Positions 18,214 through 27,199 of a stretch of 64,000 nt of DNA are shown here, one piece after another. The notes below the pieces were generated by a model, which was not told the origin of the DNA, searched no databases, and saw only the letters and a program-made list of their open reading frames with translations. Each line of letters begins with the position of its first letter. The first letter of the stretch is position 1. Source of the stretch: JANPJV01 sp031425695 (GTDB lineage: Bacteria; Pseudomonadota; Gammaproteobacteria; Xanthomonadales; SZUA-5); contig JANPJV010000278.1 in assembly GCA_031425695.1 (NCBI GenBank), forward strand, positions 1 to 64,000, given 5' to 3'. The translations under genes were made by a program, and so were the position numbers.

Positions 18214-19474
18214 GTTGCGGCGAGCCCAGATGCTGCGTGAAGTCCTGGGTGCTGTCCGGCTGGGCGAGGATTCGGGCTATGACTTCAAAGAAGTCGATGC
18301 CGGGCCACGGCCGTTCGCTCGCACCGACGCCGTCGCAGATGATCTGTGCGCTTTTGCAAATGCACGGGGCGGCCGGATCGTGCTCGGTGTCTCAGACGCC
18401 CATCCCCGCGTCGTCAAAGGCATCGCGCTCCAAGACTTGGACCTCATCGAGCAGATCGTGCGCGAGATCGCGCGCGACAAGGTTGAGCCATTGGTCTCGA
18501 TCGATACCTGGCGGCTCGAAGTCCCCAATGGTGCAGGCGAGATGCGTGCGGTGCTCGTTGTCGACATCCCTCGCTCGTTGTTTGTACATCAGTCGCCCGG
18601 CGGTTACCGGAAACGCTTCGGTGCCAGCCAGCGCGAGATGACCACCGAAGAACTGCAGCGCCTGCTGCAATCGCGCAGCCAGACCCGCAGCATCAGCTTC
18701 GACGAATTTCCGGTCGCCGGAACTGGCGTCGCCGATCTCGATCTGTCGCTCGCCGCTCGCTTTGCCCGCGACGGCCGCACCGATGATGCGACCTTGCGCA
18801 AGCTGCATTTGCTAGTGCGTAACGAGGACGGCTTGGACGAACTGTCGGTTGGTGCGGTGCTGCTGTGCACGCCCGCACCGCACGAGCGCTTCCCTGGCGC
18901 CTTTATCCAATGCGTCCAATATCCGACGGTCGAGCGCAGCGCCGGCGGACAGCTCGACGCCTTCGATGCGACGGGTCCGCTCGACCGTCAGATCGATGCC
19001 GCCCATGCCTGGGTGCAGCGCCGCACGACCGTGATGGCTAGCAAACTGCCCTGGCGCGTCGAATATCGCGCCTACGACGCGCTGGCGCTGTTCGAGGCGA
19101 TCGTCAACGCGGTCGTACACCGCGACTATTCGATCCGCGGCAGCCATATTCGGCTGCACCTATTTCCGAATCGCCTGGAGCTGTATTCGCCCGGTGCGCT
19201 CGCCAATACGCTCAACGTCGAGGCGCTCGAGGATCGGCAATACGTCCGCAACACGCTGATCGCATCGCTGCTCGGCCGACTCGGCGTGCGCGACACGCCA
19301 GACGCCGCGCCAAGGCACTATCTCGAACGCCGTGGCGACGGCGTGCCGATCATCTACGAGCGCAGCGAACGCCTGTCGGGCGTGCGCCCGGTGTACGAGC
19401 TGATCGCCGACTCCGAGTTGAAACTCACCATCTACGCCCAGCTACCCGTCGAGGACGTCGCCGCGCATGAATAG
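18206..19474 (+). CDS. AlbA_2 (Schlafen-like) DNA-binding protein with C-terminal HATPase-like domain
   Basis: 422 residues. The N-terminal module (about 10-135) has the AlbA_2 pattern, including SGYDFKEVD, the DDLCAFANARGGRIVLGVSD strand-turn and a late YRKRFGA strand. The C-terminal half has EAIVNAVVHRDYSIRGSHI and LELYSPGAL, the N-box and ATP-lid region of the HATPase_c_4 family that usually follows AlbA_2. Overlaps of 8 bp on each side show it belongs to the helicase/methyltransferase/nuclease operon, where it may regulate the system or target it to DNA. The precise role is inferred only. Confidence 0.85.
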   Translation: MSELRRAQMLREVLGAVRLGEDSGYDFKEVDAGPRPFARTDAVADDLCAFANARGGRIVLGVSDAHPRVVKGIALQDLDLIEQIVREIARDKVEPLVSIDTWRLEVPNGAGEMRAVLVVDIPRSLFVHQSPGGYRKRFGASQREMTTEELQRLLQSRSQTRSISFDEFPVAGTGVADLDLSLAARFARDGRTDDATLRKLHLLVRNEDGLDELSVGAVLLCTPAPHERFPGAFIQCVQYPTVERSAGGQLDAFDATGPLDRQIDAAHAWVQRRTTVMASKLPWRVEYRAYDALALFEAIVNAVVHRDYSIRGSHIRLHLFPNRLELYSPGALANTLNVEALEDRQYVRNTLIASLLGRLGVRDTPDAAPRHYLERRGDGVPIIYERSERLSGVRPVYELIADSELKLTIYAQLPVEDVAAHE

Positions 19475-21164
19475 CCGTAATCGGCTGGAACTGACCTGGA
19501 TCGGCAAAGACCAGCACCCACGCCTGGAACCGCGCATTCTGATCGAAGACCCGGCGATGAGTTATCACGCGCCGTATCGGGTGACCGACCACGACATTTT
19601 CGACAACCTGTTGATCCAGGGCGATAACCTGCTGGCGCTTAAGGCACTGGAGGCGGAATACGCGGGAAAGGTGAAATGCATCTTTATCGATCCGCCGTAC
19701 AACACCGGGAGCGCGTTTGAGCATTACGAAGATGGACTGGAGCATTCCTTATGGCTGTCGATGATGCGAGACCGCCTGGAGATGCTACGAACCTTATTAG
19801 CGGACGACGGGTCAATCTGGATAACTATTGACGATAACGAATGTCATTATCTGAAAGTATTGTGTGATGAGATTTTTGGAAGGGCGAATTTTATTGCCTC
19901 TATTGCTTGGCAAAAAGCATTCGCGAAGAAGAACAAGGCACTGATCTCTGGAAGTCATGATCACTTGTTAGTTTTTGCAAAGAACTCTTCCTCGTGGAAG
20001 CGAAACTTATTGCCTCGTGCCGGCAACGCGCTTTCCGCATATAAGAACCTCGATGGTGACCTGCGAGGACCGTGGCAAAGTGTTTCGTATTCCGTTCAAT
20101 CGGAGGATGCTACGAAGCGCGCGGCGTATCGATATCCTATCCGGTTGCCATCGGGGCGAGATGTGTTGCCCCCGCCAGGACGGCATTGGAATGGATTGCC
20201 TGCGCGAACCGCCGAGATGCTGGCAGCGAATCGATTATGGTTTGGAAATGATGGCGATAGTCCACCAAGAATCAAGTCTTTCCTGTCGGAAGTGCAAGAT
20301 GGAATCGTCCCAGATACATGGTGGCCGCATGAGGACGCGGGATCAAATCAGGATTCCAAGAAGGAGATGCTAGATATATTCGACGCGCAAGAGCCGTTTG
20401 GTACACCAAAGCCGGAAAAGCTGCTTTATCGGGTTGTTGCTATCGCAAGCAATCCTGGCGACTTGATACTTGATTCCTTCGCAGGGTCGGGAACAACCGG
20501 CGCAGTTGCTCACAAAATGGGCCGCCGTTGGATCATGGTTGAGCTTGGTGGGCATGCGAAAACCCATATCGCTGCGCGCTTACGAAAAGTAGTCGACAGA
20601 ACCGATCTAGGCGGAGTGACGCCGGTGTCGGGCTGGACTGGCGGAGGCGGATTCCGTTTCATGCGCCTCGCCCCTTCCCTGATGCAAAAGAACGCCTTCG
20701 GCCACTGGGTGATCAGCCGCGACTACAACCCGGAGATGCTGGCCGAAGCGGTCTGCAAGCACCTCGGCTTCAAGTACGCACCGAAGCCCGAGCACTGGTG
20801 GATGATGGGCCATTCCACCGAGCGCGATTTCATCTGTGTCACCACGGCTTCGCTGACCCACGAGGAATTGCGGGTAATCAGCGAGGAGGTGGGCACCGAG
20901 CGCACGTTGCTGCTGTGCTGCAAGGCCTTCCTGACCAAGGCCAAGGACGCATTCGAAAACCTGACGATCACCAAGATCCCCGATGCGATCCTGAATCGCT
21001 GTGAGTGGGGACAGGACGATTACAGCCTGCGCGTGGCAAACCTGCCCGCAGCGCCGGATGCCGTTATTCCGGCCTCGCCTGTTCCGGTTCCGAAGCCCGT
21101 CGCCATGAAAGCGAAGTCCGCGCCCGCAACACCAGACCTGTTCGGCGACGGAGAGAACGCATGA
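19467..21164 (+). CDS. Type III-like (beta-class) adenine-specific DNA methyltransferase
   Basis: 565 residues. The catalytic DPPYNTG motif (Asp75-Tyr78) comes before the SAM-binding FAGSGTT motif (338-344), the beta order of type III Mod and similar N6-adenine or N4-cytosine enzymes. The region between them, the expected target-recognition part, is distinctly AT-richer than the flanks: hand counts give about 40% and 38% GC for 19801-19860 and 19861-19920, against 65% for 20701-20760. This fits exchange of the recognition domain. The C-terminal 150 residues are less conserved. It overlaps the AlbA_2 gene by 8 bp and the nuclease gene by 4 bp (ATGA). Confidence 0.92.
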   Translation: MNSRNRLELTWIGKDQHPRLEPRILIEDPAMSYHAPYRVTDHDIFDNLLIQGDNLLALKALEAEYAGKVKCIFIDPPYNTGSAFEHYEDGLEHSLWLSMMRDRLEMLRTLLADDGSIWITIDDNECHYLKVLCDEIFGRANFIASIAWQKAFAKKNKALISGSHDHLLVFAKNSSSWKRNLLPRAGNALSAYKNLDGDLRGPWQSVSYSVQSEDATKRAAYRYPIRLPSGRDVLPPPGRHWNGLPARTAEMLAANRLWFGNDGDSPPRIKSFLSEVQDGIVPDTWWPHEDAGSNQDSKKEMLDIFDAQEPFGTPKPEKLLYRVVAIASNPGDLILDSFAGSGTTGAVAHKMGRRWIMVELGGHAKTHIAARLRKVVDRTDLGGVTPVSGWTGGGGFRFMRLAPSLMQKNAFGHWVISRDYNPEMLAEAVCKHLGFKYAPKPEHWWMMGHSTERDFICVTTASLTHEELRVISEEVGTERTLLLCCKAFLTKAKDAFENLTITKIPDAILNRCEWGQDDYSLRVANLPAAPDAVIPASPVPVPKPVAMKAKSAPATPDLFGDGENA

Positions 21165-23869
21165 ACGCGGTCCGTGAGATCAGCCAGCGCCTGTCGCTGC
21201 GGCCGCCGCTCGAAGAATCGCTGCGCCTGCTGGCGGGCCTGATCGAGGACGGCTTGCTGCCACTCGACCGGTCGGCGGACGTCGCGACCATCCTTGAAAG
21301 CGTGCGCACCCGGCTGCCTTCCGTCACGAGCTTTGAGCGCGCCTTCCCCTCGCTGTGTTTCGCCCTGGCGACCGGTGTTGGCAAGACCCGGCTGATGGCG
21401 GCGATGATGACCTGGCTGTATCGCACCGGCCGCAGCCGCGACTTTGTGGTGCTGGCGCCGAATCTGACGATCTACGAAAAGCTGAAGCACGACTTCGATC
21501 CGGCGTCCGACAAGTACCTGTTCCGTGGGCTGTCCGACTTTGCGGTGCAGCCACCCCTTTTGATCCACGGCGAGAACTGGTCGACCGGCACCGACGTGCG
21601 GCTCGATGACGCCGCGCCGATGACCGTGCCGGGCCAGTTGCTGCCGCAGTCGTCGCCCGTCATCCGCATCTTCAACATCGCCAAGTTCTTGAGCCGCGGT
21701 CGCGGCGTCGAGAGCAAGGAGGTGTCGAAGACCCGCAAACTGAGTGAGTACCTCGGCACCAGTTACTTCGACTACCTCGCGAGCCGGCCGAACTTGGTGT
21801 TGTTCATGGACGAGGCGCATCGCTATCGCGCCGATGCCGGTGCGAAAAGCATCGATGAGCTGAAGCCGGTGCTCGGCATCGAGCTGACCGCGACCGCCAA
21901 AGCCACCGGCGCCGCCACCCAGGAATTCAAGAACATCGCCTTCCGCTTCCCGCTCGCGCGAGCGCTGGAAGCGGGCTACGTCAAGGCGCCGACTGTCGCC
22001 ACGCGCAAGGACTTCGACGCACGAGCGTACAAGGACGACGGTGAGGAGCTGGAGCGGATCAAGCTGGAAGACGGCGTGCACGTCCACGAAGCCGTGAAGC
22101 TGGCACTCGTCAACTACGCGCAGACGACCGGCGCACCGCTCGTGCACCCCTTCATGCTGGTGGTCGCCAGGGATATTGAGCACGCCAAGCGCGTACGTTC
22201 CTTGATCGAGGGGGATAAATTCTTTGATGGGCGTTACGCCGGGCGCGTGATCGAGATCCATTCGAAAACCTCGGCGACTGAAAGCGACGAAAACACAGCG
22301 AAACTGCTGCGCATCGAACACGATGCGGCGGTCGACATTGTCGTCCACGTCAACAAGTTGCAGGAAGGCTGGGACGTCACCAATCTATTCACGATCGTCC
22401 CGCTGCGCGCATCGGCAGCGGAAATCCTGACCGAGCAAACCATCGGCCGCGGCTTGCGCCTGCCCTTCAGCCAGCGCACCGGCGACCCGACACTCGACCG
22501 TCTCACAATCATCGCCCACGACAAATTCAAGGAAATCATCGACAAGGCCAACGAGCCCGATTCCCTGATCCGCGACAAGATCGAAATCGGACCCGGTGCC
22601 GATGTCGAACCAACGCTGCCGAAGCAGGTAACCTCGATCCCGACCTATCAATATCGGTTGCTGCAACCCGTGCCCGGCCAAGTGCAAGACGCAGCGGCGC
22701 CGCAACTGCCGCCGCTGAGCCTGCAGATGCTTGAGACCGTCCGCGAAGCGATGGACCAGGAAGGCATGCGCACGCCAGCCATGTCGGCGCTGAGGGACGA
22801 CCGCAGGATCGATACAATGGCCGCGCGCATCACGGCCCGCCTCGACCTCCCGGCCGCCAATGCTGCTGCACCCCCCGCCGACATCGTGCGTGCGCAGGTC
22901 AAGCAAGTGGTCGAAGCGATGATCGATCGGTCCATCGACGTGCCGACGATCACCTTGCTGCCGTCCTCGGGGCGGCATTTCCGCTACGAGCCGTTCCAAT
23001 TGCAGCATCTCGACCAGATCAACTTTCAACCGGCTACCGCGGACATCTTGCTGCACGACCTGCACAAGCACGATCAGGCCCTTTTAGTAACCGGCGGCAC
23101 CGTTCACCGCGAATCGGACCCCGCAAATTACCTCGTCGCATTGTTGATGGCGCGCGAGCAGATCGACTACGACAGCCACGCTGAGATCCTGCACGATCTC
23201 GCCAACCAGGTCGTCACGCGGCTGCGTTCCTATCTGCCCGACGAAGACGCCGTCCACAGAGTGCTGCAGCATCAGCGCCGAGCGCTCGACGAGAAGATTT
23301 GGAAGCAGCTCGAAAAGCACCGCGTCGAAGCCCCGGTAACCTACAAAGTGCAGATCACCCGCGGCTTCACTGTGTTGCGCCCGCGCCCACTCAACTGCGT
23401 CGACGGGTTGGTCCATCCCTTCACCGAACCCGTTCCCGCCGGCGCGCACATCCGCCAGCTGGTGTTCGGCGGATTCTCCAAGTGCTGCTTCGACACCCAG
23501 AAATTCGATTCCAAAGTCGGCGAATACGAACTGGTCCGGGTCCTCGAACGAGACGATGCCGTGCAGAAGTGGATCAAGCCGGGGCGTAACCAGTTCGTCA
23601 TCGAATACAACCACGGCAAGCGCTACGAACCCGATTTCGTCGTAGAGACCGCGGCCGAGCGCCTGATCATCGAGCTGAAGAGTGAGGGCTGGACCGGCGA
23701 TGCAGAAGTCGAGGCGAAGGCCGCTGCTGCCGCCGAATGGTGCAAGCACGCCACGACAGTCTGCGTCGAGCACGGCGGCAAGCCGTGGACATACTTGCTA
23801 ATTCCGCACAACGCTTTCGGCCCACAGTCCACCTTTGGCGCCCTGCAAGCAGCGTACATGCGGCGCTGA
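21161..23869 (+). CDS. Type III-like restriction subunit: DEAH helicase with C-terminal PD-ExK nuclease
   Basis: About 902 residues. Walker A reads ATGVGKT (Lys75), motif II DEAH at 217-220, motif III ELTATAK, and motif VI EQTIGRGLRLPF; motif V region EGWDVTNLF is also clear. Near the C-terminus, Pro824-Asp825 and Glu838-Leu-Lys840 (EPDFVV ... IIELKSE) form a PD-ExK nuclease centre. This is the Res architecture. The ATG at 21161 is favoured over the longer frame because GGAGAG lies 5 bases upstream and it overlaps the methyltransferase stop as ATGA. Together with Mod it should cleave unmethylated foreign DNA; the additional SNF2 and AlbA_2 genes make the system unlike a plain type III pair. 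Confidence 0.92.
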   Translation: MNAVREISQRLSLRPPLEESLRLLAGLIEDGLLPLDRSADVATILESVRTRLPSVTSFERAFPSLCFALATGVGKTRLMAAMMTWLYRTGRSRDFVVLAPNLTIYEKLKHDFDPASDKYLFRGLSDFAVQPPLLIHGENWSTGTDVRLDDAAPMTVPGQLLPQSSPVIRIFNIAKFLSRGRGVESKEVSKTRKLSEYLGTSYFDYLASRPNLVLFMDEAHRYRADAGAKSIDELKPVLGIELTATAKATGAATQEFKNIAFRFPLARALEAGYVKAPTVATRKDFDARAYKDDGEELERIKLEDGVHVHEAVKLALVNYAQTTGAPLVHPFMLVVARDIEHAKRVRSLIEGDKFFDGRYAGRVIEIHSKTSATESDENTAKLLRIEHDAAVDIVVHVNKLQEGWDVTNLFTIVPLRASAAEILTEQTIGRGLRLPFSQRTGDPTLDRLTIIAHDKFKEIIDKANEPDSLIRDKIEIGPGADVEPTLPKQVTSIPTYQYRLLQPVPGQVQDAAAPQLPPLSLQMLETVREAMDQEGMRTPAMSALRDDRRIDTMAARITARLDLPAANAAAPPADIVRAQVKQVVEAMIDRSIDVPTITLLPSSGRHFRYEPFQLQHLDQINFQPATADILLHDLHKHDQALLVTGGTVHRESDPANYLVALLMAREQIDYDSHAEILHDLANQVVTRLRSYLPDEDAVHRVLQHQRRALDEKIWKQLEKHRVEAPVTYKVQITRGFTVLRPRPLNCVDGLVHPFTEPVPAGAHIRQLVFGGFSKCCFDTQKFDSKVGEYELVRVLERDDAVQKWIKPGRNQFVIEYNHGKRYEPDFVVETAAERLIIELKSEGWTGDAEVEAKAAAAAEWCKHATTVCVEHGGKPWTYLLIPHNAFGPQSTFGALQAAYMRR

Positions 23870-23986
23870 TGATTCTGGGCCGCGCATCCCCCGAATAGGA
23901 TGCGGATTCTCTCTTCCGCGCGGCTCTCAATCGCTTGAGCGCGCCCGTCGTGTTGGCAGCGAGCGAGTGACCAAACGGGAGAGTTT

Positions 23987-24439
23987 GTGGAAGCCATCAT
24001 CCTCTGCGGCATCCAAGCCTCCGGCAAGTCGACCTTCGCTCGCGCGCGCTGGTATGAGTCGCACGTCCGCATCAATCTCGACATGCTCAAGACGCGGAAT
24101 CGCGAGGACATCGTTCTGTTTGCGTGTTTGGCAGGAAAGACGCCGGTTGTGATTGACAACACGAATCCGACGCGGGCGCAGCGGGAGCGCTATCTGAAGC
24201 TGGCGCGGGCGGCGGGGTATGAGTCGGTGGTGTTGTATTTCTTCGAGACGACGGTGGATGCGGCGCTGACGCGGAATGCGCTGCGGCCGGAGCGTAATCG
24301 GGTGTTGGAGTTGGCGATTCGCGGGACGGCGGGCAAGCTCGAGACGCCGTCGTTGGACGAGGGTTGGGATCGGTTGATGATCGTTTCGATGTTGGCTGAA
24401 GGCGGTTCGAGACCAGGGACGCGACATGAAATTCGATGA
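23987..24439 (+). CDS. P-loop polynucleotide kinase-like protein
   Basis: 150 residues. A Walker A GIQASGKST opens the protein, followed by RINLDMLK (the Asp after strand 2 expected in polynucleotide kinases), VVIDNTNPTRAQRERY (a conserved block of the T4 Pnkp kinase-like family) and a lid with Arg residues. The family phosphorylates 5'-OH ends of RNA or DNA. The GTG start is supported by GGGAGAG four bases upstream. It overlaps the Thg1-like gene by 14 bp, so the two are probably an operon that repairs RNA ends. Confidence 0.8.
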   Translation: MEAIILCGIQASGKSTFARARWYESHVRINLDMLKTRNREDIVLFACLAGKTPVVIDNTNPTRAQRERYLKLARAAGYESVVLYFFETTVDAALTRNALRPERNRVLELAIRGTAGKLETPSLDEGWDRLMIVSMLAEGGSRPGTRHEIR

Positions 24440-25187
24440 GCTCGACAAGAGCATGCGGGTGTACGAGACGACCAATGACCTGTGCGTGTTGCCCGGGTTG
24501 TACATGGTCGCGCGGGTGGATGGCCGCGGGTTTACGCGGCTGACGCGGGAGCTGCATCCGTTCGAGGCGCCATATGACGAGCGCTTTCGCGACCACATGG
24601 TGGCGACGATGTCGCACCTGATGGACTGCGGCTTTCATGCGCTGCTCGGCTACACGCAGAGCGATGAGATCTCGATATTGCTGGATCGCGATGACACGGC
24701 ATTCGCGCGCAAGTTGCGCAAGCTGATATCGATCCTGGCGGGCGAGGCGAGCGCGCTGTTTACATCGCGGCTGGGTGCGCCAGCGGTCTTCGACTGTCGC
24801 ATTTCGACGTTGCCGTCGGAGCGGCATGTCGTCGAGTACTTCCGCTGGCGCCAGGAGGACGCGGCGCGCAATGCGCTCAACAGTCATTGCTATTGGTGGC
24901 TTCGGAAGTCGGGTGCAGATGCCGCTGCCGCGACGAAGCAGCTGCGTGGCCTGACGACGGCTGCGAAGAACGAGTTTTTGTTTCAAGCGGGGATCAACTT
25001 CAACGAACTGCCGAACTGGCAGAAGCGTGGGGTTGGGGTGACCTGGAAGGAGTTCGAGATGGAGGGCCGCAATCCGGTCACTGGCGAGGTGACGAGCGCG
25101 GTCCGGCGCCGGCTGCAGGTCGACTTCGAGTTGCCGATGAAGGAGAAGTTCGAGGAGTTTGTTGCGGGGACGATGCTGCGCGAGTGA
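24426..25187 (+). CDS. Thg1-like (tRNA-His guanylyltransferase family) 3'-5' RNA polymerase
   Basis: 253 residues. The family metal-binding motifs are intact: VDGRGFT with Asp32 and YTQSDEISIL with Asp80-Glu81, spaced as in eukaryotic Thg1; the following NALNSHCYWWLR block is also diagnostic. Bacterial Thg1-like proteins add nucleotides in the 3'-5' direction to truncated tRNA 5' ends rather than the G-1 of tRNA-His, which is usually encoded in bacteria. The overlapping kinase gene could supply the 5'-phosphorylated end. This pairing, plus a broken kptA at 28.6 kb, suggests an RNA-repair cluster. Confidence 0.93.
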   Translation: MKFDELDKSMRVYETTNDLCVLPGLYMVARVDGRGFTRLTRELHPFEAPYDERFRDHMVATMSHLMDCGFHALLGYTQSDEISILLDRDDTAFARKLRKLISILAGEASALFTSRLGAPAVFDCRISTLPSERHVVEYFRWRQEDAARNALNSHCYWWLRKSGADAAAATKQLRGLTTAAKNEFLFQAGINFNELPNWQKRGVGVTWKEFEMEGRNPVTGEVTSAVRRRLQVDFELPMKEKFEEFVAGTMLRE

Positions 25188-25243
25188 GCCCAGAAGGCGT
25201 GCGCGTTCCGCTCGAGGAGCGCCCCGCCGATTGACCAGATCGT

Positions 25244-25786
25244 ATGCTCAAGACCTCTCTGGGCGTGAGCGAATCGATGGACGATTGGGTCGAAGCCGTC
25301 TCGAACGCGCAAGTCCGCGCACCCGCGGTCAATCCAGATTGGTCGCGAAGGCAGCTCGGCCTTGTGGTGATCGTGATTGCACTGCTCGCGCCGTTCTACG
25401 GCTACTTCGTGTGGACTCAGCTGGCTAAAGCTGAGCTGCGGGCGATGGAGCGGGAGGCGGTGCAGGCGGCGGAGGTGGTGTCGGCGCAGGTTCGCGCGGA
25501 GGGGATTGCGGCGGCTGAGCGCGCGCGGAAGTCATTCGAGTCTGGGGCTGCGCAGGATCTGCGGCGGCGCGTGGCGGCGGTGCGGGTGGTCGGGGCGATT
25601 GAAGGGGATCCGGCGGTGGTTATCGTCGATCGCCTGCCGATCGAGGGCGCGGCGGAGGCGGCGGAGGTGATCTGCGCTCAGAGTGTGCATTGGTTGCGGC
25701 GCGCGACGGGTGGATCGACGTTGCGGGTGCAGCGTGACAATGGCAAGCAGCCGGCAACGGATGCGGGGGTGGTGGTTTGTCGTTGA
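25244..25786 (+). CDS. Hypothetical single-pass membrane protein
   Basis: 180 residues. One transmembrane helix (about 37-59) follows a charged N-terminus, then an alanine- and glutamate-rich helical stretch (about 65-110) and a C-terminal domain ending in VVVCR. No family recognised. It follows the Thg1-like gene by 56 bp and may be co-transcribed. The end of the gene meets the 21-bp repeat array. Confidence 0.6.
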   Translation: MLKTSLGVSESMDDWVEAVSNAQVRAPAVNPDWSRRQLGLVVIVIALLAPFYGYFVWTQLAKAELRAMEREAVQAAEVVSAQVRAEGIAAAERARKSFESGAAQDLRRRVAAVRVVGAIEGDPAVVIVDRLPIEGAAEAAEVICAQSVHWLRRATGGSTLRVQRDNGKQPATDAGVVVCR

Positions 25787-25787
25787 C

Positions 25788-26355
25788 TGACGGGGTTGGG
25801 TAGCGCGCTGCGGCGTTTCCACAACGTTTGGGATGGTTCGGTGAAGTGTCGCGTTGGATCGGTGAACCAGCGATTGGGTTTTTTGAACCGACGGGATGGG
25901 TGCGACTAGCATCGCGACCGTGGCCGCACCCACAGCGGTACCAATAGACAAGTGTCGTGATGGTTCTCCGAACCGATGAAATGGTTGCGCGAAGCATGTT
26001 GAGGGTTTCGGGAAGGCGTCGAATGGTTCGGCCTGGCTTTGAGTGGGATCCTGGGAACCAACTCGTGGGTTCCCGGAACGATAACCAGGGTTCCGGGATC
26101 GGAGGCGAAGGTTTCGCGAACCGAAGTGGAGGTTCTTGCAACCAACGCGGAGGTTTCGCGAACCGGGGCGGAGGTTCGGGGAGGAGTGGTAGGGGATTTG
26201 CGAGGCGAGGTGACGGATTCGGGAGGCGTGGGAGAGGTTGCGCGATCGGAGGCGGCGGTTTCCTAAAGTGCGGAAGAGGTTTGCGTGGTTGGCGGTGGCG
26301 TTGGGCGGGGAGTGGAAAAGGTTTGGCGGCTGAGGTCGGGGGTTCGAGAGAGCGT
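25788..26355. repeat. Array of 27 degenerate 21-bp units with palindromic core
   Basis: Aligning by eye gives 27 consecutive units of 21 bases (one of 22, at 25935-25956), starting at 25788. The consensus has about six variable purine-rich bases, then GGTTCCGGGAACC or close relatives (GGTTTCGCGAACC at 26109 and 26151; GGGTTCCCGGAAC near 26066), then a few variable bases. Because 21 is a multiple of three, three frames on each strand remain open, including one of 303 codons on the minus strand, but there is no shared start signal or known domain. It is not CRISPR: there are no conserved repeats with unique spacers of constant size. Confidence 0.9.
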
Positions 26356-26579
26356 GTTGCCTCCGTAGTGAGACGCGGCCGCCGGCGCGATCGAATTTTC
26401 GCGATGTGCCGCCATCTTGCGCGCTCGGAGCCGCGCAACTTCAGGCGGGGAGTTGCGTCTTCGTTGATCGACGCGGCGCTGGCGCGATCGGCGATTCGCG
26501 AGAGCCAAGTGGTTCGCGCGCTCAGGGCCACGCTACGTGCGCCCGCACGAACCGTCCGAAGTCGCTCTCACATGGCGGA
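26356..26579. other. Intergenic segment with a dispersed GACGCGGCGCTGGCGCGATCG repeat copy
   Basis: No gene is seen here. The stretch from about 26468 to 26540, with CGCGGCGCTGGCGCGATCG and later GCGCGCTCAGGGCCACGCTA, is a near copy of 28972-29040. The remainder contains nothing I recognise. Confidence 0.6.
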
Positions 26580-27146
26580 CTACATCGTAGACCCGAGCGC
26601 TCTTACGATCTTCTGCAGGTGGCGGGCCTGGGTGATGGCGTCGTCGAGTGCGTTGTGGTGGGTGCCGCTGCGTTCGAGCTCGATATCGGGCCGCAAGCCC
26701 TTGAGCGTGCGGTAGCAGCGGTTGTTGCGGTACGGCCACGCCGGCTTGATGCGGTAGGCCTCCATGAAGCTCAGCAGCACCTGGTTGTCGAAGTCAGAGC
26801 CGTTGCCCCAGATCAGGGGACCGTCGTCGGCGGTGGCGTTGGCCTGCACCAGGCTGTTGAAGGCGGTGAGCGCGGTGGCGGGATCGAAGCGCGTGCGGCC
26901 GCGGGCGAACAGGGATCGCGCGTCTTCGCCTTGCTGCATCCACCAGGTCACCGTCTGCGTGCTGACCGTGCGGCGGGCGCGTTGCTGGTCGCGGATGTCG
27001 ATCTCTGCGTAGAGGAAGTTCGCGGGGTTGAGCTCGCGGTCGATGGCGTGATCGGTGCCGCATTCGAAGGCGACCGCGCCAATGGAGAGGACGACCGCGG
27101 TGTGGGCGGTGTCGAGGGTTTCGAGGTCGACCATGATGTGGCGCAT
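26580..27146 (-). CDS. DEDDh-type 3'-5' exoribonuclease (Rv2179c-like)
   Basis: 188 residues. Exonuclease motifs are complete: MVDLETL (first Asp and Glu), WGNGSDFDN (second Asp) and HNALDDA (His and third Asp). The layout, including the TVTWWMQQ helix after the first motif, matches the small RNase T-like family typified by mycobacterial Rv2179c, which degrades RNA from the 3' end. The start is the ATG at 27146; a second ATG four codons inside is possible. No partner gene is adjacent. Confidence 0.88.
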   Translation of the reverse strand: MRHIMVDLETLDTAHTAVVLSIGAVAFECGTDHAIDRELNPANFLYAEIDIRDQQRARRTVSTQTVTWWMQQGEDARSLFARGRTRFDPATALTAFNSLVQANATADDGPLIWGNGSDFDNQVLLSFMEAYRIKPAWPYRNNRCYRTLKGLRPDIELERSGTHHNALDDAITQARHLQKIVRALGSTM

Positions 27147-27199
27147 GGGGGGAGTGTATCGCGGCGGATGCGCGGGACGATGCGGGGCGCGCCACCGAT

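Noticed and set aside
15358..23869. Assignment to BREX or DISARM
   Set aside because: A SNF2 helicase and a methyltransferase are present, but no PglZ-type phosphatase, BrxC-type ATPase, DUF1998 protein or phospholipase-D-type protein is found.
25620..26715. Long open frames on both strands across the 21-bp array (303 codons minus strand, 252 codons plus strand)
   Set aside because: The 21-base period keeps all frames open as biased heptapeptides; there is no ribosome binding site, domain or consistent start, so I treat the stretch as a repeat array rather than a gene.
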